From assembly GCF_020866845.1 (NCBI RefSeq), contig NZ_CP086594.1, positions 930,001-994,000 of the forward strand: a stretch of DNA of 64,000 nt, written 5' to 3'. The stretch's first letter is position 1. Each line of letters begins with the position of its first letter. The notes under the pieces are model-generated. The model did no database searches and was not told the DNA's origin. It was given only the letters and a program-made list of their open reading frames with translations. Source of the DNA: Sphingomonas radiodurans (GTDB lineage: Bacteria > Pseudomonadota > Alphaproteobacteria > Sphingomonadales > Sphingomonadaceae). The translations under genes and the position numbers were made by a program. Of this stretch, positions 54,827 through 63,882 are shown piece after piece.

Positions 54827-55464
54827 GCCGGCGCATGCCCCGTGCCGAGATGCACCACCGTCTCGCGCCCGCGCTCAAGCATCGTCACCGTGCCTTGCGG
54901 ATGCGACCCGCACACCGGCGCGCCGAAGCCGTCGACCGGCGCGCCCGTCATCACGCCGCGCATCACCCGGCTGGAAATGCCATGCATGATCACCAGCCGG
55001 TCGCCCGCATCGTCCGCCGTATCCGCCAGCCAGCTCGATACGCGCGCCGCAAGCGCCTCATACCGTTCGCCATCGGGCGCCACGCGCAACAGCCCGCGCT
55101 CGTCGATCACTGGCCCCACCTCGCCGATGACGTCGGCGTAATAGCGCCCGCCCCAGCTCCCCATGCCGATCTCCATCAGCCGGTCGTCGTGTCGCGCGTC
55201 GTGCCAGTCGAGCTCCAGATGCTCCGCGACGATCGCCAGCGTCTGCAGCGCGCGCCCGGCCGACGACGCCCACATCGTCAGCGTCGGTTTCGCGCCCAGC
55301 GCCGCGCGCAACGCTCGCCCCATTTCCTCGGCCTGCGCGAAGCCGGTGCGCGTGAGCGGCGTATGGTGCGCATCGCCCTGCAACCGCCGCGCGGCGTTGA
55401 AGACGGTCTCGCCATGCCGCGCGACGAAATCGCGCCCGCGGCGCTCGGTAGGGATGGTTGCCAT
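54823..55464 (-). CDS. Histidine phosphatase family protein
   Basis: A phosphoglycerate-mutase-like phosphatase of 213 residues. The catalytic RHG motif is FVARHGETVFNAARRLQG, and LTRTGFAQAEEMGRAL is the second family block. The second active-site region MHGISSRVMRGV carries the conserved His. The substrate is unknown. The ATG at 55464 is chosen; a longer frame adds 38 residues rich in arginine. It lies upstream of the IalB-like gene with a four-base overlap. Confidence 0.9.
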   Translation of the reverse strand: MATIPTERRGRDFVARHGETVFNAARRLQGDAHHTPLTRTGFAQAEEMGRALRAALGAKPTLTMWASSAGRALQTLAIVAEHLELDWHDARHDDRLMEIGMGSWGGRYYADVIGEVGPVIDERGLLRVAPDGERYEALAARVSSWLADTADDAGDRLVIMHGISSRVMRGVMTGAPVDGFGAPVCGSHPQGTVTMLERGRETVVHLGTGHAPA

Positions 55465-55639
55465 GGCCCCGCTTCTTGGTCGCCGGCGGCACGAAAGCAA
55501 CGGATTTCGCCCGCCACTCCGTTCGTCGTGGGTAAGCGCCACCCGCCCCGCTTCAAGCCCCTGTGGCGCAGAAGCCACGGAAATCGTTGTTTATCTGAGG
55601 TTCATGCAACGTCCGCCGCGATCACCCATTTGGGCTTTC

Positions 55640-55661
55640 CCTGCCGACGCAAACCGGCAGG
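55640..55661 (+). promoter_or_regulatory. Leader stem-loop upstream of the outer-membrane protein gene
   Basis: A perfect 7-base stem, CCTGCCG (55640-55646) and CGGCAGG (55655-55661), with an 8-base loop. It lies about 20 bases before the start codon and nine bases before the GGAG ribosome-binding site. It could stabilise the mRNA or be a site for small-RNA or protein control, as in other outer-membrane protein leaders. Confidence 0.35.
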
Positions 55662-55680
55662 TCAACGAATGGAGTTTCTT

Positions 55681-56334
55681 ATGCGTAAGCTCATCTTGGC
55701 GACGCTTGCCGCCACCACTGCCGCCGTTGCGGTTCCTGCTGCCGCGCAAGACGCCGGCCCCTTCACCGGCCCGCGCGCCGGCGTGATCCTCGGCTATGAC
55801 GCGCTGCGCCCCGGCGACACGCAGGATTCGCTCGTCCGCGGCGATCAGGGCAGCGACGGTTTCCTGTACGGTGGCGACATCGGCTATGACATCGGCTTCA
55901 ACAATTTCGTCGTCGGTGTCGAAGGCGAAATCACCGGCTCGACCGGTCGTGTCGACAATGATCCGCGCGATCCCAGCGCGTTCGGCTACGGCCGCGTGAA
56001 GGCCGGGCGTGATCTGTACGCCGGCGCGCGCGTCGGCTTCATCGCCGCGCCGACCACGCTGGTCTACGCCAAGGTCGGCTACACCAACGCGCGCCTCGAT
56101 CTCACGCGCAACGATACGGTCACCGAGACCGGCCAGAACTTCAATCTGGACGGCTATCGTGTCGGCGCCGGTGTCGAGCAGTCGCTGACACCGAACACCT
56201 ACGCGAAGCTCGAGTATCGCTATTCCAACTATGGCGATGCACGGCTGAACTATCCGAACGGCGCCAGCACCGGCACCTTTGGCGTCGACACCGATCGCCA
56301 TCAGGTCGCTGCCGGCGTGGGCTTCCGCTTCTGA
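55681..56334 (+). CDS. Outer-membrane beta-barrel protein (porin family, OmpA-like barrel)
   Basis: A 217-residue exported protein with a signal peptide (LILATLAATTAAVAVPAAAQ). The mature protein forms an eight-stranded barrel: PRAGVILGYDAL, NFVVGVEGEITG, YAGARVGFIAAPTTLVYAKVGYTNA, YRVGAGVEQSLTPNTYAKLEYRYSNYG, and the C-terminal HQVAAGVGFRF with a terminal Phe that serves outer-membrane insertion. It starts at 55681, with GGAG six bases before. A strong terminator follows the stop, so it is a single-gene transcript. It may be a structural surface protein. Confidence 0.93.
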   Translation: MRKLILATLAATTAAVAVPAAAQDAGPFTGPRAGVILGYDALRPGDTQDSLVRGDQGSDGFLYGGDIGYDIGFNNFVVGVEGEITGSTGRVDNDPRDPSAFGYGRVKAGRDLYAGARVGFIAAPTTLVYAKVGYTNARLDLTRNDTVTETGQNFNLDGYRVGAGVEQSLTPNTYAKLEYRYSNYGDARLNYPNGASTGTFGVDTDRHQVAAGVGFRF

Positions 56335-56365
56335 TCATTAACGAAACGGAACTATCCACGGAAAA

Positions 56366-56403
56366 AGAAGGGCCGGGGCGCTTGCTCCGGCCCTTCTCGT
56401 TTG
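56366..56403 (+). terminator. Rho-independent terminator after the outer-membrane protein gene
   Basis: An 11-base perfect stem, AGAAGGGCCGG and CCGGCCCTTCT, around a 10-base loop is followed by CGTTTGT. It lies 32 bases after the stop codon and 57 bases before dnaN, so it separates the two genes. Confidence 0.85.
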
Positions 56404-56459
56404 TCTAGGAAACCGGGGAGTTGCCCTTGGTCGAATCCGCGGGCCGGGGGACGTGTATC

Positions 56460-57578
56460 ATGAAGGCGACGATCGAACGCGCGACGCTCCTAAAGGGGCT
56501 GAGCCATGTCCAGTCGGTGGTGGAGCGCCGCAACACCATCCCGATCCTCTCGAACGTCCTGCTCGAAGCGACCGCCGAAGGCTCGCTCCGCCTGATGGCG
56601 ACCGACCTCGATCTCCAGATCAACGAAAACGTCGCCGCCGCGGTCGATCAGCCCGGCGCCACCACCGTCTCCGCGCACACGCTGTTCGACATCGCGCGCA
56701 AGCTGCCCGAGGGCGCGCAGGTCGCGCTGTCCGCCGCCGACGGCCGCATGTCGATCGTCGCCGGCCGCGCACGCTTCTCGCTCGGCACGCTGCCGCGCGA
56801 TGACTTCCCCGTGATCGCCGAGGGCGAACTACCGACCCAGTTCGAGATGCCCGCCGAGCTGCTCAAGCAGATCATCGACAAGACGCGCTTCGCCATCTCG
56901 ACCGAAGAGACGCGCTACTACCTCAACGGCATCTTCCTCCACGTCGCCGATGGCGAAGGCTCGCAGCCGGTGCTCAAGGCCGCCGCGACCGACGGCCACC
57001 GCCTCGCCCGCGTCACGCTCCCCCGCCCCGTGGGCGCGGAGAATATGCCCGACGTGATCGTGCCCCGCAAATGCGTCGCCGAACTTCGCAAGCTGCTCGA
57101 CGAGGTAGACGGCTCGGTCGGCGTGTCGCTCAGCGGCACCAAGATCCGTTTCGATCTCGGCAAGGCGGTGCTCACCTCGAAGCTGATCGACGGCACCTTC
57201 CCCGATTACAGCCGCGTCATCCCGACCGCGAACGACAAGATCCTGAAGCTCGATCCGTCCGCCTTCATGGAAGGTGTCGACCGCGTGTCGACGATCGCCA
57301 CCGAAAAGACCCGCGCGGTGAAGATGGCGCTCGATCGCGACAAGATCACGCTCTCGGTCACCAGCCCCGAAAACGGCACCGCCGCCGAGGAAGTCCCCGG
57401 CGAATATGTCGCCGCGCCGTTCGAGATCGGCTTCAACAGCCGCTATCTGATGGACATTCTCGGCCAGATCGACGGCGACGTGGTGGAAGTCCACCTCGCC
57501 GACGCCGCCGCCCCCACGCTGATCCGCGAAAACGACAAGGCGACCGCGCTGTACGTCCTGATGCCGATGCGGGTGTAA
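56460..57578 (+). CDS. dnaN: DNA polymerase III subunit beta (sliding clamp)
   Basis: A 372-residue clamp in three similar domains. The N-terminus MKATIERATLLKGLSHVQ is typical, followed by RRNTIPILSNVLLEA, RFSLGTLPRDDFPVI and LNGIFLHV, with KAAATDGHRLARV in the second domain. The C-terminus ALYVLMPMRV is the expected end. It encircles DNA and tethers polymerase III. The ATG at 56460 fits the family N-terminus. dnaA and recF are not next to it, as is usual in alphaproteobacteria. Confidence 0.97.
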   Translation: MKATIERATLLKGLSHVQSVVERRNTIPILSNVLLEATAEGSLRLMATDLDLQINENVAAAVDQPGATTVSAHTLFDIARKLPEGAQVALSAADGRMSIVAGRARFSLGTLPRDDFPVIAEGELPTQFEMPAELLKQIIDKTRFAISTEETRYYLNGIFLHVADGEGSQPVLKAAATDGHRLARVTLPRPVGAENMPDVIVPRKCVAELRKLLDEVDGSVGVSLSGTKIRFDLGKAVLTSKLIDGTFPDYSRVIPTANDKILKLDPSAFMEGVDRVSTIATEKTRAVKMALDRDKITLSVTSPENGTAAEEVPGEYVAAPFEIGFNSRYLMDILGQIDGDVVEVHLADAAAPTLIRENDKATALYVLMPMRV

Positions 57579-57588
57579 CCGTTCCACC

Positions 57589-57667
57589 GTCACCCCGGCC
57601 TTGAGCCGGGGTCCCGCTTCTTCCCCCCGTCGGATGTAGCGGGACCCCGGCTCGAGGACGGGGTGAC
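57589..57667. repeat. Dispersed palindromic repeat, family A
   Basis: The left arm GTCACCCCGGCCTTGAGCC and the right arm GGCTCGAGGACGGGGTGAC surround GGGTCCCGCTTCTT and GCGGGACCCC. It sits between the convergent dnaN and CDC48 genes, filling nearly the whole 96-base gap, and may act as a two-way terminator. Confidence 0.8.
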
Positions 57668-57674
57668 GTGTATC

Positions 57675-59960
57675 CTAATCCCGCCCCTTCTCCCGCGACC
57701 GCCCCGGCAGTGCAAACCCGATCGGCTGGATCGACGCCGCATCCTGCTTCAGGTGCGACGCGATCTGCTCGTAATCCCGCTCCATCTCCGGCGTCACGCT
57801 CGCGCGCGATTCCGCCAGCGCCGCGATGAAGTGCGATTGCCGCACCTCCTTCGTCTCCAGCGATTCGCGCAGCGCGACCATGCCCGCCCGCCGCACCACG
57901 TCTTCCAGATCCGCGCCGGTGAAGCGGTCGGTCCGCTCCGCCACCACGTCGAGATCGACATCGTCCGCCAGCGGCACCTTCTGCGTCTGGATCGCCAGGA
58001 TGCGCCGGCGCCCGGCAGCATTGGGCACCTTGACGTAAATTAGCTCGTCGAACCGCCCCGGCCGCAGCAGCGCCGGATCGATCAGGTTCGGGCGATTGGT
58101 CGCGCCGATCACCACCACCGACTGCAATTCCTCCAGCCCGTCCATCTCGGCCAGGATCGTATTAACCACGCGCTCGGTCACTTGCGGCTCGCCCTGCCCG
58201 CCGCCACGCGCCGGCACCAGGCTGTCGAGTTCGTCGATGAAGATCACCGTCGGCGCCACTTGCCGCGCCCGCGAGAAAAGCCGCGCGATCTGTTGCTCAC
58301 TCTCGCCATACCATTTGCTCAGCAGATCGCTCGATTTGGTGGCGATGAAGTTCGCGCCCGATTCACGCGCCACCGCCTTCGCCAGCAGCGTCTTGCCCGT
58401 GCCCGGCGGACCATAGAGCAGGAAGCCCTTCGCCGGCCGGATGCCGAGCCGCCGGAACGCATCGGGGTCCTTCAGCGGTAGTTCGACGCCTTCCTTTAGT
58501 CGCATCTGCGCATCGTCGAGCCCGCCGACATCCTCCCAGCGGACGGTCGGCGCCTGCACCATCACTTCGCGCATCGCGCTCGGCTGGACGCGCTTCAACG
58601 CCTCCATGAAATCCTCACGCGTCACCGCCAACGTATCGAGCACTTCGGGCGGCACGGTCCGCTCCTCCAAGTTCAGCAGCGGCATGATCCGCCGTACCGC
58701 CTCGATCGCCGCTTCGCGCGTCAGCGCCGCCAGATCCGCCCCGACGAAGCCGAACGTCGTGCGCGCCAGCTCGTCGAGATCGACGCGGTCACCCAGCGGC
58801 ATGCCGCGCGTGTGAATCCCCATGATCTCGCGCCGCCCGCGCTCGTCGGGCACGCCGACCACGATCTCGCGATCGAACCGCCCCGGCCGCCGCAGCGCCT
58901 CGTCGATCGCCTCAGGGCGATTGGTCGCTGCGATCACCACGAGGTTTGCGCGTGACTCCAGCCCGTCCATCAGCGTCAGCAACTGCGCGACGAGCCGCTT
59001 CTCCGCCTCCCCCGAAACCTGCCCGCGCTTGGGTGCGATCGAATCGATCTCGTCGATGAATACGATCGACGGCGCACTCTTCGCCGCTTCCTCGAACACC
59101 TGCCGCAGCCGGCCCTCGCTCTCGCCATAGGCCGAACCCATGATCTCGGGGCCGTTGATCAGGAAGAATTGCGCGTCGCTCTCGTTTGCCACCGCGCGCG
59201 CCAGCCGCGTCTTGCCGGTGCCGGGCGGCCCGTGCAGCAGCACGCCCTTCGGCGGATCGACCCCCAGTCGCTGGAACAATTCGGGATAGCGCAGCGGCAG
59301 CTCGACCATCTCGCGCAGCTGGTCGATCGTCCCCGCCATGCCGCCGATATCGTCATACGTCACGTCGGCGCGCCGCGCCTCGTTCGGCTCCTCATATTCG
59401 GCGCGCAGCTCGATCTCGGTCGTCTCGTCGATATGGACAATCCCCTTTGGCGCCGCCGACACGACGACCAGCCGGATCTCCTGCAGCGCATAGGCCGGTG
59501 CGTTGACGAACTGCGCCATCCCCGGCGGCATGTTGGCGACGCGCTGGTGCCCGGCGGTCGCGATCACATCGCCCTGGCACAGCGGACGCCCAAGGAAGAT
59601 GCGCTTGAGCGCCATCGTCGAGCCCTGCAACCGCATGTTCTGCGTCGCCGGCGCGAACACGACGCGCGTCGCCGGCTTCGATTCCGCCTTGCGCACCTCG
59701 ACGAAATCGCCCGAGCCCACGCCTGCATTGGCGCGCTGCAAGCCATCGATCCGCACCAGCGCGAGGCCCTCGTCCTCAGAATATGGGCCGACAGCGCGCG
59801 CCGGCGTTGCCTTCTTGCCGACGATCTCGATCACCGCCCCGTCGCTAATCCCCAGCGATGCCATGAACGCCCGCGGCAAATGCGCAATTCCCCGCCCGCT
59901 ATCCTCAGGCCGCGCATTGGCGACCTGCAATTTGGTCACCGGAGCCTCGCCGTCTGCCAT
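57675..59960 (-). CDS. CDC48 (p97/VAT)-type AAA ATPase
   Basis: A 761-residue protein with the full CDC48 layout: an N-domain (about residues 1-190) with [20 protein letters not shown], then two AAA modules. D1 has Walker A GPPGTGKT at 244-251, Walker [16 protein letters not shown] and arginine finger region [11 protein letters not shown]2 has Walker A GPPGTGKT (about 520), [15 protein letters not shown] and [11 protein letters not shown]. Such proteins unfold and extract ubiquitin-type substrates in eukaryotes and feed proteasomes in archaea. In sphingomonads the client proteins are unknown. It should be a hexameric cytoplasmic unfoldase. Confidence 0.95.
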   Translation of the reverse strand: MADGEAPVTKLQVANARPEDSGRGIAHLPRAFMASLGISDGAVIEIVGKKATPARAVGPYSEDEGLALVRIDGLQRANAGVGSGDFVEVRKAESKPATRVVFAPATQNMRLQGSTMALKRIFLGRPLCQGDVIATAGHQRVANMPPGMAQFVNAPAYALQEIRLVVVSAAPKGIVHIDETTEIELRAEYEEPNEARRADVTYDDIGGMAGTIDQLREMVELPLRYPELFQRLGVDPPKGVLLHGPPGTGKTRLARAVANESDAQFFLINGPEIMGSAYGESEGRLRQVFEEAAKSAPSIVFIDEIDSIAPKRGQVSGEAEKRLVAQLLTLMDGLESRANLVVIAATNRPEAIDEALRRPGRFDREIVVGVPDERGRREIMGIHTRGMPLGDRVDLDELARTTFGFVGADLAALTREAAIEAVRRIMPLLNLEERTVPPEVLDTLAVTREDFMEALKRVQPSAMREVMVQAPTVRWEDVGGLDDAQMRLKEGVELPLKDPDAFRRLGIRPAKGFLLYGPPGTGKTLLAKAVARESGANFIATKSSDLLSKWYGESEQQIARLFSRARQVAPTVIFIDELDSLVPARGGGQGEPQVTERVVNTILAEMDGLEELQSVVVIGATNRPNLIDPALLRPGRFDELIYVKVPNAAGRRRILAIQTQKVPLADDVDLDVVAERTDRFTGADLEDVVRRAGMVALRESLETKEVRQSHFIAALAESRASVTPEMERDYEQIASHLKQDAASIQPIGFALPGRSREKGRD

Positions 59961-60026
59961 GTGTTTTTCCCACCAATTTACCGCTTCGAAGCGCGTCAGA
60001 TGGGGGCGCGGTTCCGGATTGCGAGA

Positions 60027-61619
60027 TCAGTGAAAGGCGATCTCGGCCAGCCCGACGCCGAGCCAGCGTGGGTCGGGGCTGGCAGTGTCGAAATCGCGCG
60101 GACAGATCAGCGCATCGTTCTTCACCGTGATCGACAGCGCATCGCCGGTGCGCGGCGTCGTGAACGGCACGTCGATCAGCAGTCCACTTTGTGTCGGCGG
60201 GATCACGAAGGAAACCGACGCGCCGCCTGCCAGCGTGATCGATCCGCTGGTATTAACATGGTGGCCCACCAGCCTCGGCGCCCGAAGCCGAAAGCGGATC
60301 ACGCCCTGCCGTGCCGGCGCGACGAGTTTCAAGGTGGCGAACCGCTCGGCCGACCAACGCCCCCAGGCTTCGAGGATATGCCAGCCCGTCTCCTTCATCG
60401 TATCGGTATGCGACGCATCGAGCCCCGCCGCCGCCGCCATTTCGGGCCGAAGCAAGCCGCCGGTGCGCAGCGTGTCGACGATGCGCATGAACCCGTCCGC
60501 CTGCGCCGGCTCTTTGAACATCGAGAATTTGAACGGATGCGACGCGATGACCTTCCGGTCGCGGAACTCCTCCAGCCGCCGTGCGCGGTGAAAGCCTTCG
60601 AAGTTCAAGTCGAGCGTGGCGGCGGTATGCACGCGGTCGCACACCGCGTGCAGGATCGTGGGCGCGATGATCTCGACGAACAGCCCCGCCGCACCGGCGA
60701 CGCCCATATAATGCGCGAACCGGTCGAAGCGGCTGCGCGGAACGACATAGCAATCGGTGAAGTAGGCCGATGCCGCCAGCGGGATCGGCAGCTTGATGGT
60801 GCGCGCCTCATCCGCAATGCCTTGCCGCGATGCGGCTTCGGCAAGCGCCGCCGTCAACTCCTCCAGCGTCGCAAGCGTATGCTCGTTGATCCGCCGTTGC
60901 GTAGGATCGGCATGGTCGAGCGCCGCCGCCAGGCCGTCGAGCACGACAACCGAGGGCGAACCAGCGGCAGGATGCGCACGTGGTCCCGCTTCCTCGACGG
61001 TCGGCAGCGAGATCGTCACGCGTTCGGTGAACGTCGCCCCCGATCGGACAAAACCCGCCCGGATCTCGTCCGCGGTGGGCAGATAGCGCAGCAGGTTGTT
61101 CGGCTCGATGCCTGATCCGAACAACAGCGATTTGGGATGGAGCAACCGCGGGAGCAGCGCGAAATACCAGATCCACTCCCCCAGCCGATCTGGCGTCTTA
61201 TACACCCACGGGATGAAACCGTCGTCGCGCCCGAGCGGCAGGAGATCGGTGAAGCTGGATTCATCGAACTGGGGGTTCAGCAGCACATCGTCGTGGACGA
61301 AAAGGAAATAATCGCAGTCGATCGTCGACAGCCGCGCGCGCGCATCGCTGATGTAGGCAGCGTGCGCATAAGACCCGCGATAGACCGTGATGACGTCCGG
61401 ATCGTCCACTTCGGCGAACGGGATCAGAAACAACAATTCCGAAAAGCGCCCGGCATACACCCGCCGCAACAACGGGAGGTTTGCCGGATACGGATGGTTC
61501 ATCATCACGCAGACGCACACCCGTGGCGGAGATGATCCGTCCTTGCGCTTGTCCGCCCTGATCTCTTCGCGCATCACCCGTCCGTTCTGCGCGTACGCGC
61601 CGCCTACCGGAGAATTCAT
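60027..61619 (-). CDS. Glycosyltransferase-like protein of unknown substrate
   Basis: A 530-residue protein with no signal peptide. The N-terminal half resembles a GT-A fold: VCVCVMMNHPYPANLPLLRRV, then SELLFLIPFAEVDDPDVITVYRG, and a metal-binding HDD in CDYFLFVHDDVLLNP. The C-terminal quarter (from about residue 420) is predicted to be a beta-sandwich with DALSITVKNDALICPRDFD, a pattern seen in some sugar-modifying proteins (DUF7024-like). Its ATG at 61619 lies two bases from the ATG of the divergent STELLO gene; a TTG one codon earlier and an ATG at 61574 are alternatives. Role in capsule or exopolysaccharide is inferred from the neighbour. Confidence 0.7.
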   Translation of the reverse strand: MNSPVGGAYAQNGRVMREEIRADKRKDGSSPPRVCVCVMMNHPYPANLPLLRRVYAGRFSELLFLIPFAEVDDPDVITVYRGSYAHAAYISDARARLSTIDCDYFLFVHDDVLLNPQFDESSFTDLLPLGRDDGFIPWVYKTPDRLGEWIWYFALLPRLLHPKSLLFGSGIEPNNLLRYLPTADEIRAGFVRSGATFTERVTISLPTVEEAGPRAHPAAGSPSVVVLDGLAAALDHADPTQRRINEHTLATLEELTAALAEAASRQGIADEARTIKLPIPLAASAYFTDCYVVPRSRFDRFAHYMGVAGAAGLFVEIIAPTILHAVCDRVHTAATLDLNFEGFHRARRLEEFRDRKVIASHPFKFSMFKEPAQADGFMRIVDTLRTGGLLRPEMAAAAGLDASHTDTMKETGWHILEAWGRWSAERFATLKLVAPARQGVIRFRLRAPRLVGHHVNTSGSITLAGGASVSFVIPPTQSGLLIDVPFTTPRTGDALSITVKNDALICPRDFDTASPDPRWLGVGLAEIAFH

Positions 61620-61621
61620 CA

Positions 61622-62626
61622 ATGTCGTCGCCTCGTTACGCGCTTGTCGTCACCACGATCAATCCTCCGAACGAAGCGCTGACGATGCTGGCCGACGGGG
61701 CTTCACGGCTCGACGCGCGCTTCTGGGTGATCGGCGACACGAAGAGCCCGGCCGATTTCGCGCTGCCCGGCGCCGATTACCTCGACGTGCCGACGCAGCA
61801 GGCGAGCGGCTTCGGCTTCGCCCGCGCCTGCCCGACGAAACATTATGCCCGCAAAAACATCGGCTATCTGCTCGCGATGCGCGACGGCGCCGACGTGATC
61901 GTCGAGACGGATGACGATAATCTCCCGCGCGACGGATTCTGGGCGCCACGCGAGCGCCACGTCGCCGCTCCGATGCTCAGCGGGCAAGGCTGGTGCAACG
62001 TCTATCGCCATTTCAGCGAAGCGTTGATCTGGCCGCGCGGCCTGCCGCTCGATCGCGTCCACGATCCGCTCGGGCCGCTTTCGCTCGCCGCCGACCCGCT
62101 CGATTGCCCGATCCAGCAGGGCTTGGCGGACGACAACCCTGACGTCGACGCCGTCTATCGCCTGCTCCTGCCGCTGCCGCAGAGCTTCGGCCCCGGCACG
62201 GTGATCCTTGATCGCGGCACATGGTGCCCGTTCAACAGCCAAAACACGACGACCTTCCGCCCCGCCTTCCCGCTCCTGTATCTTCCGGCGCACTGCTCGT
62301 TCCGCATGACCGACATTTGGCGCAGCTTCGTCGCGCAGCGCATCGCGTGGGCGAACGGCTGGCGCGTGATGTTCCATGGCTCCACCGTCTGGCAGGAGCG
62401 CAACGCACATGATCTGATGCGCGATTTTGCCGACGAGGTGCCCGGTTATCTTCACAATGATCGGATTCGTGCGACACTCGAGGATCTCGATATCACCGGC
62501 GGCGAGGCTGCGATGCCAGACGATCTGATGCGCTGCTATCGTGCCCTGATCGCGCTCGGGGTGGTCGGCGCGGAGGAGGAGGCGCTCGTAGCGGCATGGA
62601 ACGAAGATTTGGCGCGGCTCGCCTAG
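61622..62626 (+). CDS. STELLO family glycosyltransferase (DUF288)
   Basis: A 334-residue protein of the STELLO/DUF288 family, named for plant Golgi glycosyltransferases that support cellulose synthesis. The start shows YALVVTTINPPNEAL and WVIGDTKSP. The metal-binding motif is VETDDDNLP (DxD type) after YARKNIGYLLAMRDGADVI. Other family regions include PCFN-like PFNSQNTTTF and FRMTDIWRSFVAQRIAW. The reaction and acceptor in bacteria are unknown. The start has a GGAG ribosome-binding site that lies inside the divergent gene. Confidence 0.88.
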   Translation: MSSPRYALVVTTINPPNEALTMLADGASRLDARFWVIGDTKSPADFALPGADYLDVPTQQASGFGFARACPTKHYARKNIGYLLAMRDGADVIVETDDDNLPRDGFWAPRERHVAAPMLSGQGWCNVYRHFSEALIWPRGLPLDRVHDPLGPLSLAADPLDCPIQQGLADDNPDVDAVYRLLLPLPQSFGPGTVILDRGTWCPFNSQNTTTFRPAFPLLYLPAHCSFRMTDIWRSFVAQRIAWANGWRVMFHGSTVWQERNAHDLMRDFADEVPGYLHNDRIRATLEDLDITGGEAAMPDDLMRCYRALIALGVVGAEEEALVAAWNEDLARLA

Positions 62627-62638
62627 CATTCGAAGGAC

Positions 62639-62700
62639 AAAAAAAGGGCCAGCCCGAAGGCCAGCCCATGAAAGTTTTTAGGAGAGGATGCCTGAAAGGC
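62639..62700 (-). ncRNA. Candidate small RNA on the minus strand with an intrinsic terminator
   Basis: Read on the minus strand, the sequence begins with a 5' mini-hairpin GCCTTTCAGGC, continues with a single-stranded CU-rich stretch CATCCTCTCCTAAAAAC, and ends in a 9-bp stem (two G-U pairs) with a TTCG tetraloop followed by seven T. On the plus strand the same stem has two A-C mismatches and no U-tract, so it favours a minus-strand RNA of about 60 bases. The CU-rich part is complementary to ribosome-binding sites, as in CCUCC-type and SuhB-like alphaproteobacterial sRNAs. No gene would otherwise need a minus-strand terminator here. It is inferred from the sequence only. Confidence 0.5.
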
Positions 62701-62706
62701 CTGCCC

Positions 62707-62735
62707 TATGTGCGTCGACTCGGCTTATTGTGCAA
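62707..62735 (-). promoter_or_regulatory. Possible promoter of the candidate small RNA
   Basis: On the minus strand, TTGCAC (62735-62730) and CACATA (62712-62707) are spaced by 17 bases, as expected for -35 and -10 elements of the vegetative sigma factor. They would place the start near 62700, exactly where the 5' hairpin of the candidate RNA begins. The -10 match is poor. Confidence 0.35.
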
Positions 62736-62844
62736 GTGCGAAGAAAAGCATTACGCATGCAAAAAACGCATCTGTAACGGGTGGGCTTGCTCGAACTGCA
62801 TGCCGTCCGCATGATGCACTGCACCATCAACGGATCGAGTAGCC

Positions 62845-63735
62845 ATGCGCCGCCTGCCGCCCCTCACCGCGATCGAGGCGTTCGTCGCCGTCGCGCGGCT
62901 TGGCTCGGTGAAGCTCGCCGCACAGGAACTCGCGCTGTCCGCCCCCGCACTCAGCCGTCGCGTGCAGACGCTCGAACGCTTCCTCGGCCGCCCGCTGTTC
63001 GATCGCCGCCACCAGGCGATGGTCCCCAACGGCGATGGCGAGCGGCTGCTGGCGCAGATCGCGCCGGTGCTCGATCAATTGTCCGACGCGGTCGAATTGA
63101 TGACCAGTGCGGTCGAGGTGGTGCGGCTGCGGCTCGGCGTGCTGCCGCTGTTCGCCTCGCAGCGGCTGTTCCCGCGGCTGGCCGAGCTGCGCCAGCGCCA
63201 CCCCGAGCTTCACCTCGACATCGACACCGCCGGCCATGGCGTCGCGCGGCTCGGTGAGGGGCTCGATGCGGTCATCGCGCTCGCGCGGGACATCGATCCG
63301 GCGCTTTATGCGCGCCGGCTCGATCGCAACATGGTCTATGTCATTGGCAGCCGCTCGCTGATAGAGCGCCCCGATCCGGTCGTCCGCCCGCAACAGCTCG
63401 CCGCGCTCACCGCGCTCGTCCACCGCGACATGACCGACACGTTCGTCGCCTGGCGCACCGCCGCCGGGCTCGACGATATCGAGCCGATGGCGGTCGACCA
63501 TTTCGATTCGGGCGCACTGATGCTCGAAGCCGCCGCGCAAGGCCTCGGCGTCGCCTTCATGCACGAAAGCCACTTCGCCGACGCCGCCGATCCGCGGCTC
63601 GTGCGGCTGTTCGATATCGAGGTCGTCAGCCCCTACAGCTACTGGTTCGTCTGCCGCCCCCGCGCGCTGCAACTGAAACAGGTCCGCATCTTCCGCGACT
63701 GGCTGATCGAGACGCTGGGGTCGGAGGCGGGGTAG
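62845..63735 (+). CDS. LysR family transcriptional regulator (GcvA-like)
   Basis: A 296-residue LysR-type regulator. The N-terminal helix-turn-helix (residues 5-60) is LTAIEAFVAVARLGSVKLAAQELALS and APALSRRVQTLERFLGRPLF. The C-terminal inducer-binding domain has the GcvA/AmpR-like pattern RLRLGVLPLFASQRLFPRL and FDSGALMLEAAAQGLGVAF. The inducer and targets are unknown. The upstream 218-base gap contains the candidate small RNA on the other strand. No divergent gene is present as a typical LysR target. Confidence 0.93.
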   Translation: MRRLPPLTAIEAFVAVARLGSVKLAAQELALSAPALSRRVQTLERFLGRPLFDRRHQAMVPNGDGERLLAQIAPVLDQLSDAVELMTSAVEVVRLRLGVLPLFASQRLFPRLAELRQRHPELHLDIDTAGHGVARLGEGLDAVIALARDIDPALYARRLDRNMVYVIGSRSLIERPDPVVRPQQLAALTALVHRDMTDTFVAWRTAAGLDDIEPMAVDHFDSGALMLEAAAQGLGVAFMHESHFADAADPRLVRLFDIEVVSPYSYWFVCRPRALQLKQVRIFRDWLIETLGSEAG

Positions 63736-63754
63736 GCCCGCGCTCCCCCCACAT

Positions 63755-63859
63755 CCGTTCGTGTCGAGTAGGGTTCGAGCGCAGTCGAGAACCCGTATCG
63801 AGACACAAGTCCCTCGATACGCCATCTCGACAAGCTCGACGGCTACTCGGGACGAACGG
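63755..63859. repeat. Dispersed palindromic intergenic repeat, family B
   Basis: The third copy of the CGTTCG-type element. Inverted ends are CCGTTCGTGTCGAGTAG and CTACTCGGGACGAACGG, with CGTATCGAG and CTCGATACG nested inside. It follows the LysR gene and is adjacent to a family A element, so the two families are found side by side. Confidence 0.8.
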
Positions 63860-63882
63860 TGAAAGGGTCCCACCCAAACCTC

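Noticed and set aside
62646..62667. Plus-strand terminator for the STELLO gene
   Set aside because: On that strand the stem has two A-C mismatches and is followed by ATGAAAG rather than a U-tract; the minus strand fits much better.
62688..62777. A 29-codon plus-strand frame with an AGGAGAGG just before its ATG
   Set aside because: The spacing to the start is only about three bases, the peptide has no recognisable character, and the AGGAGAGG is the complement of the CU-rich part of the candidate small RNA.
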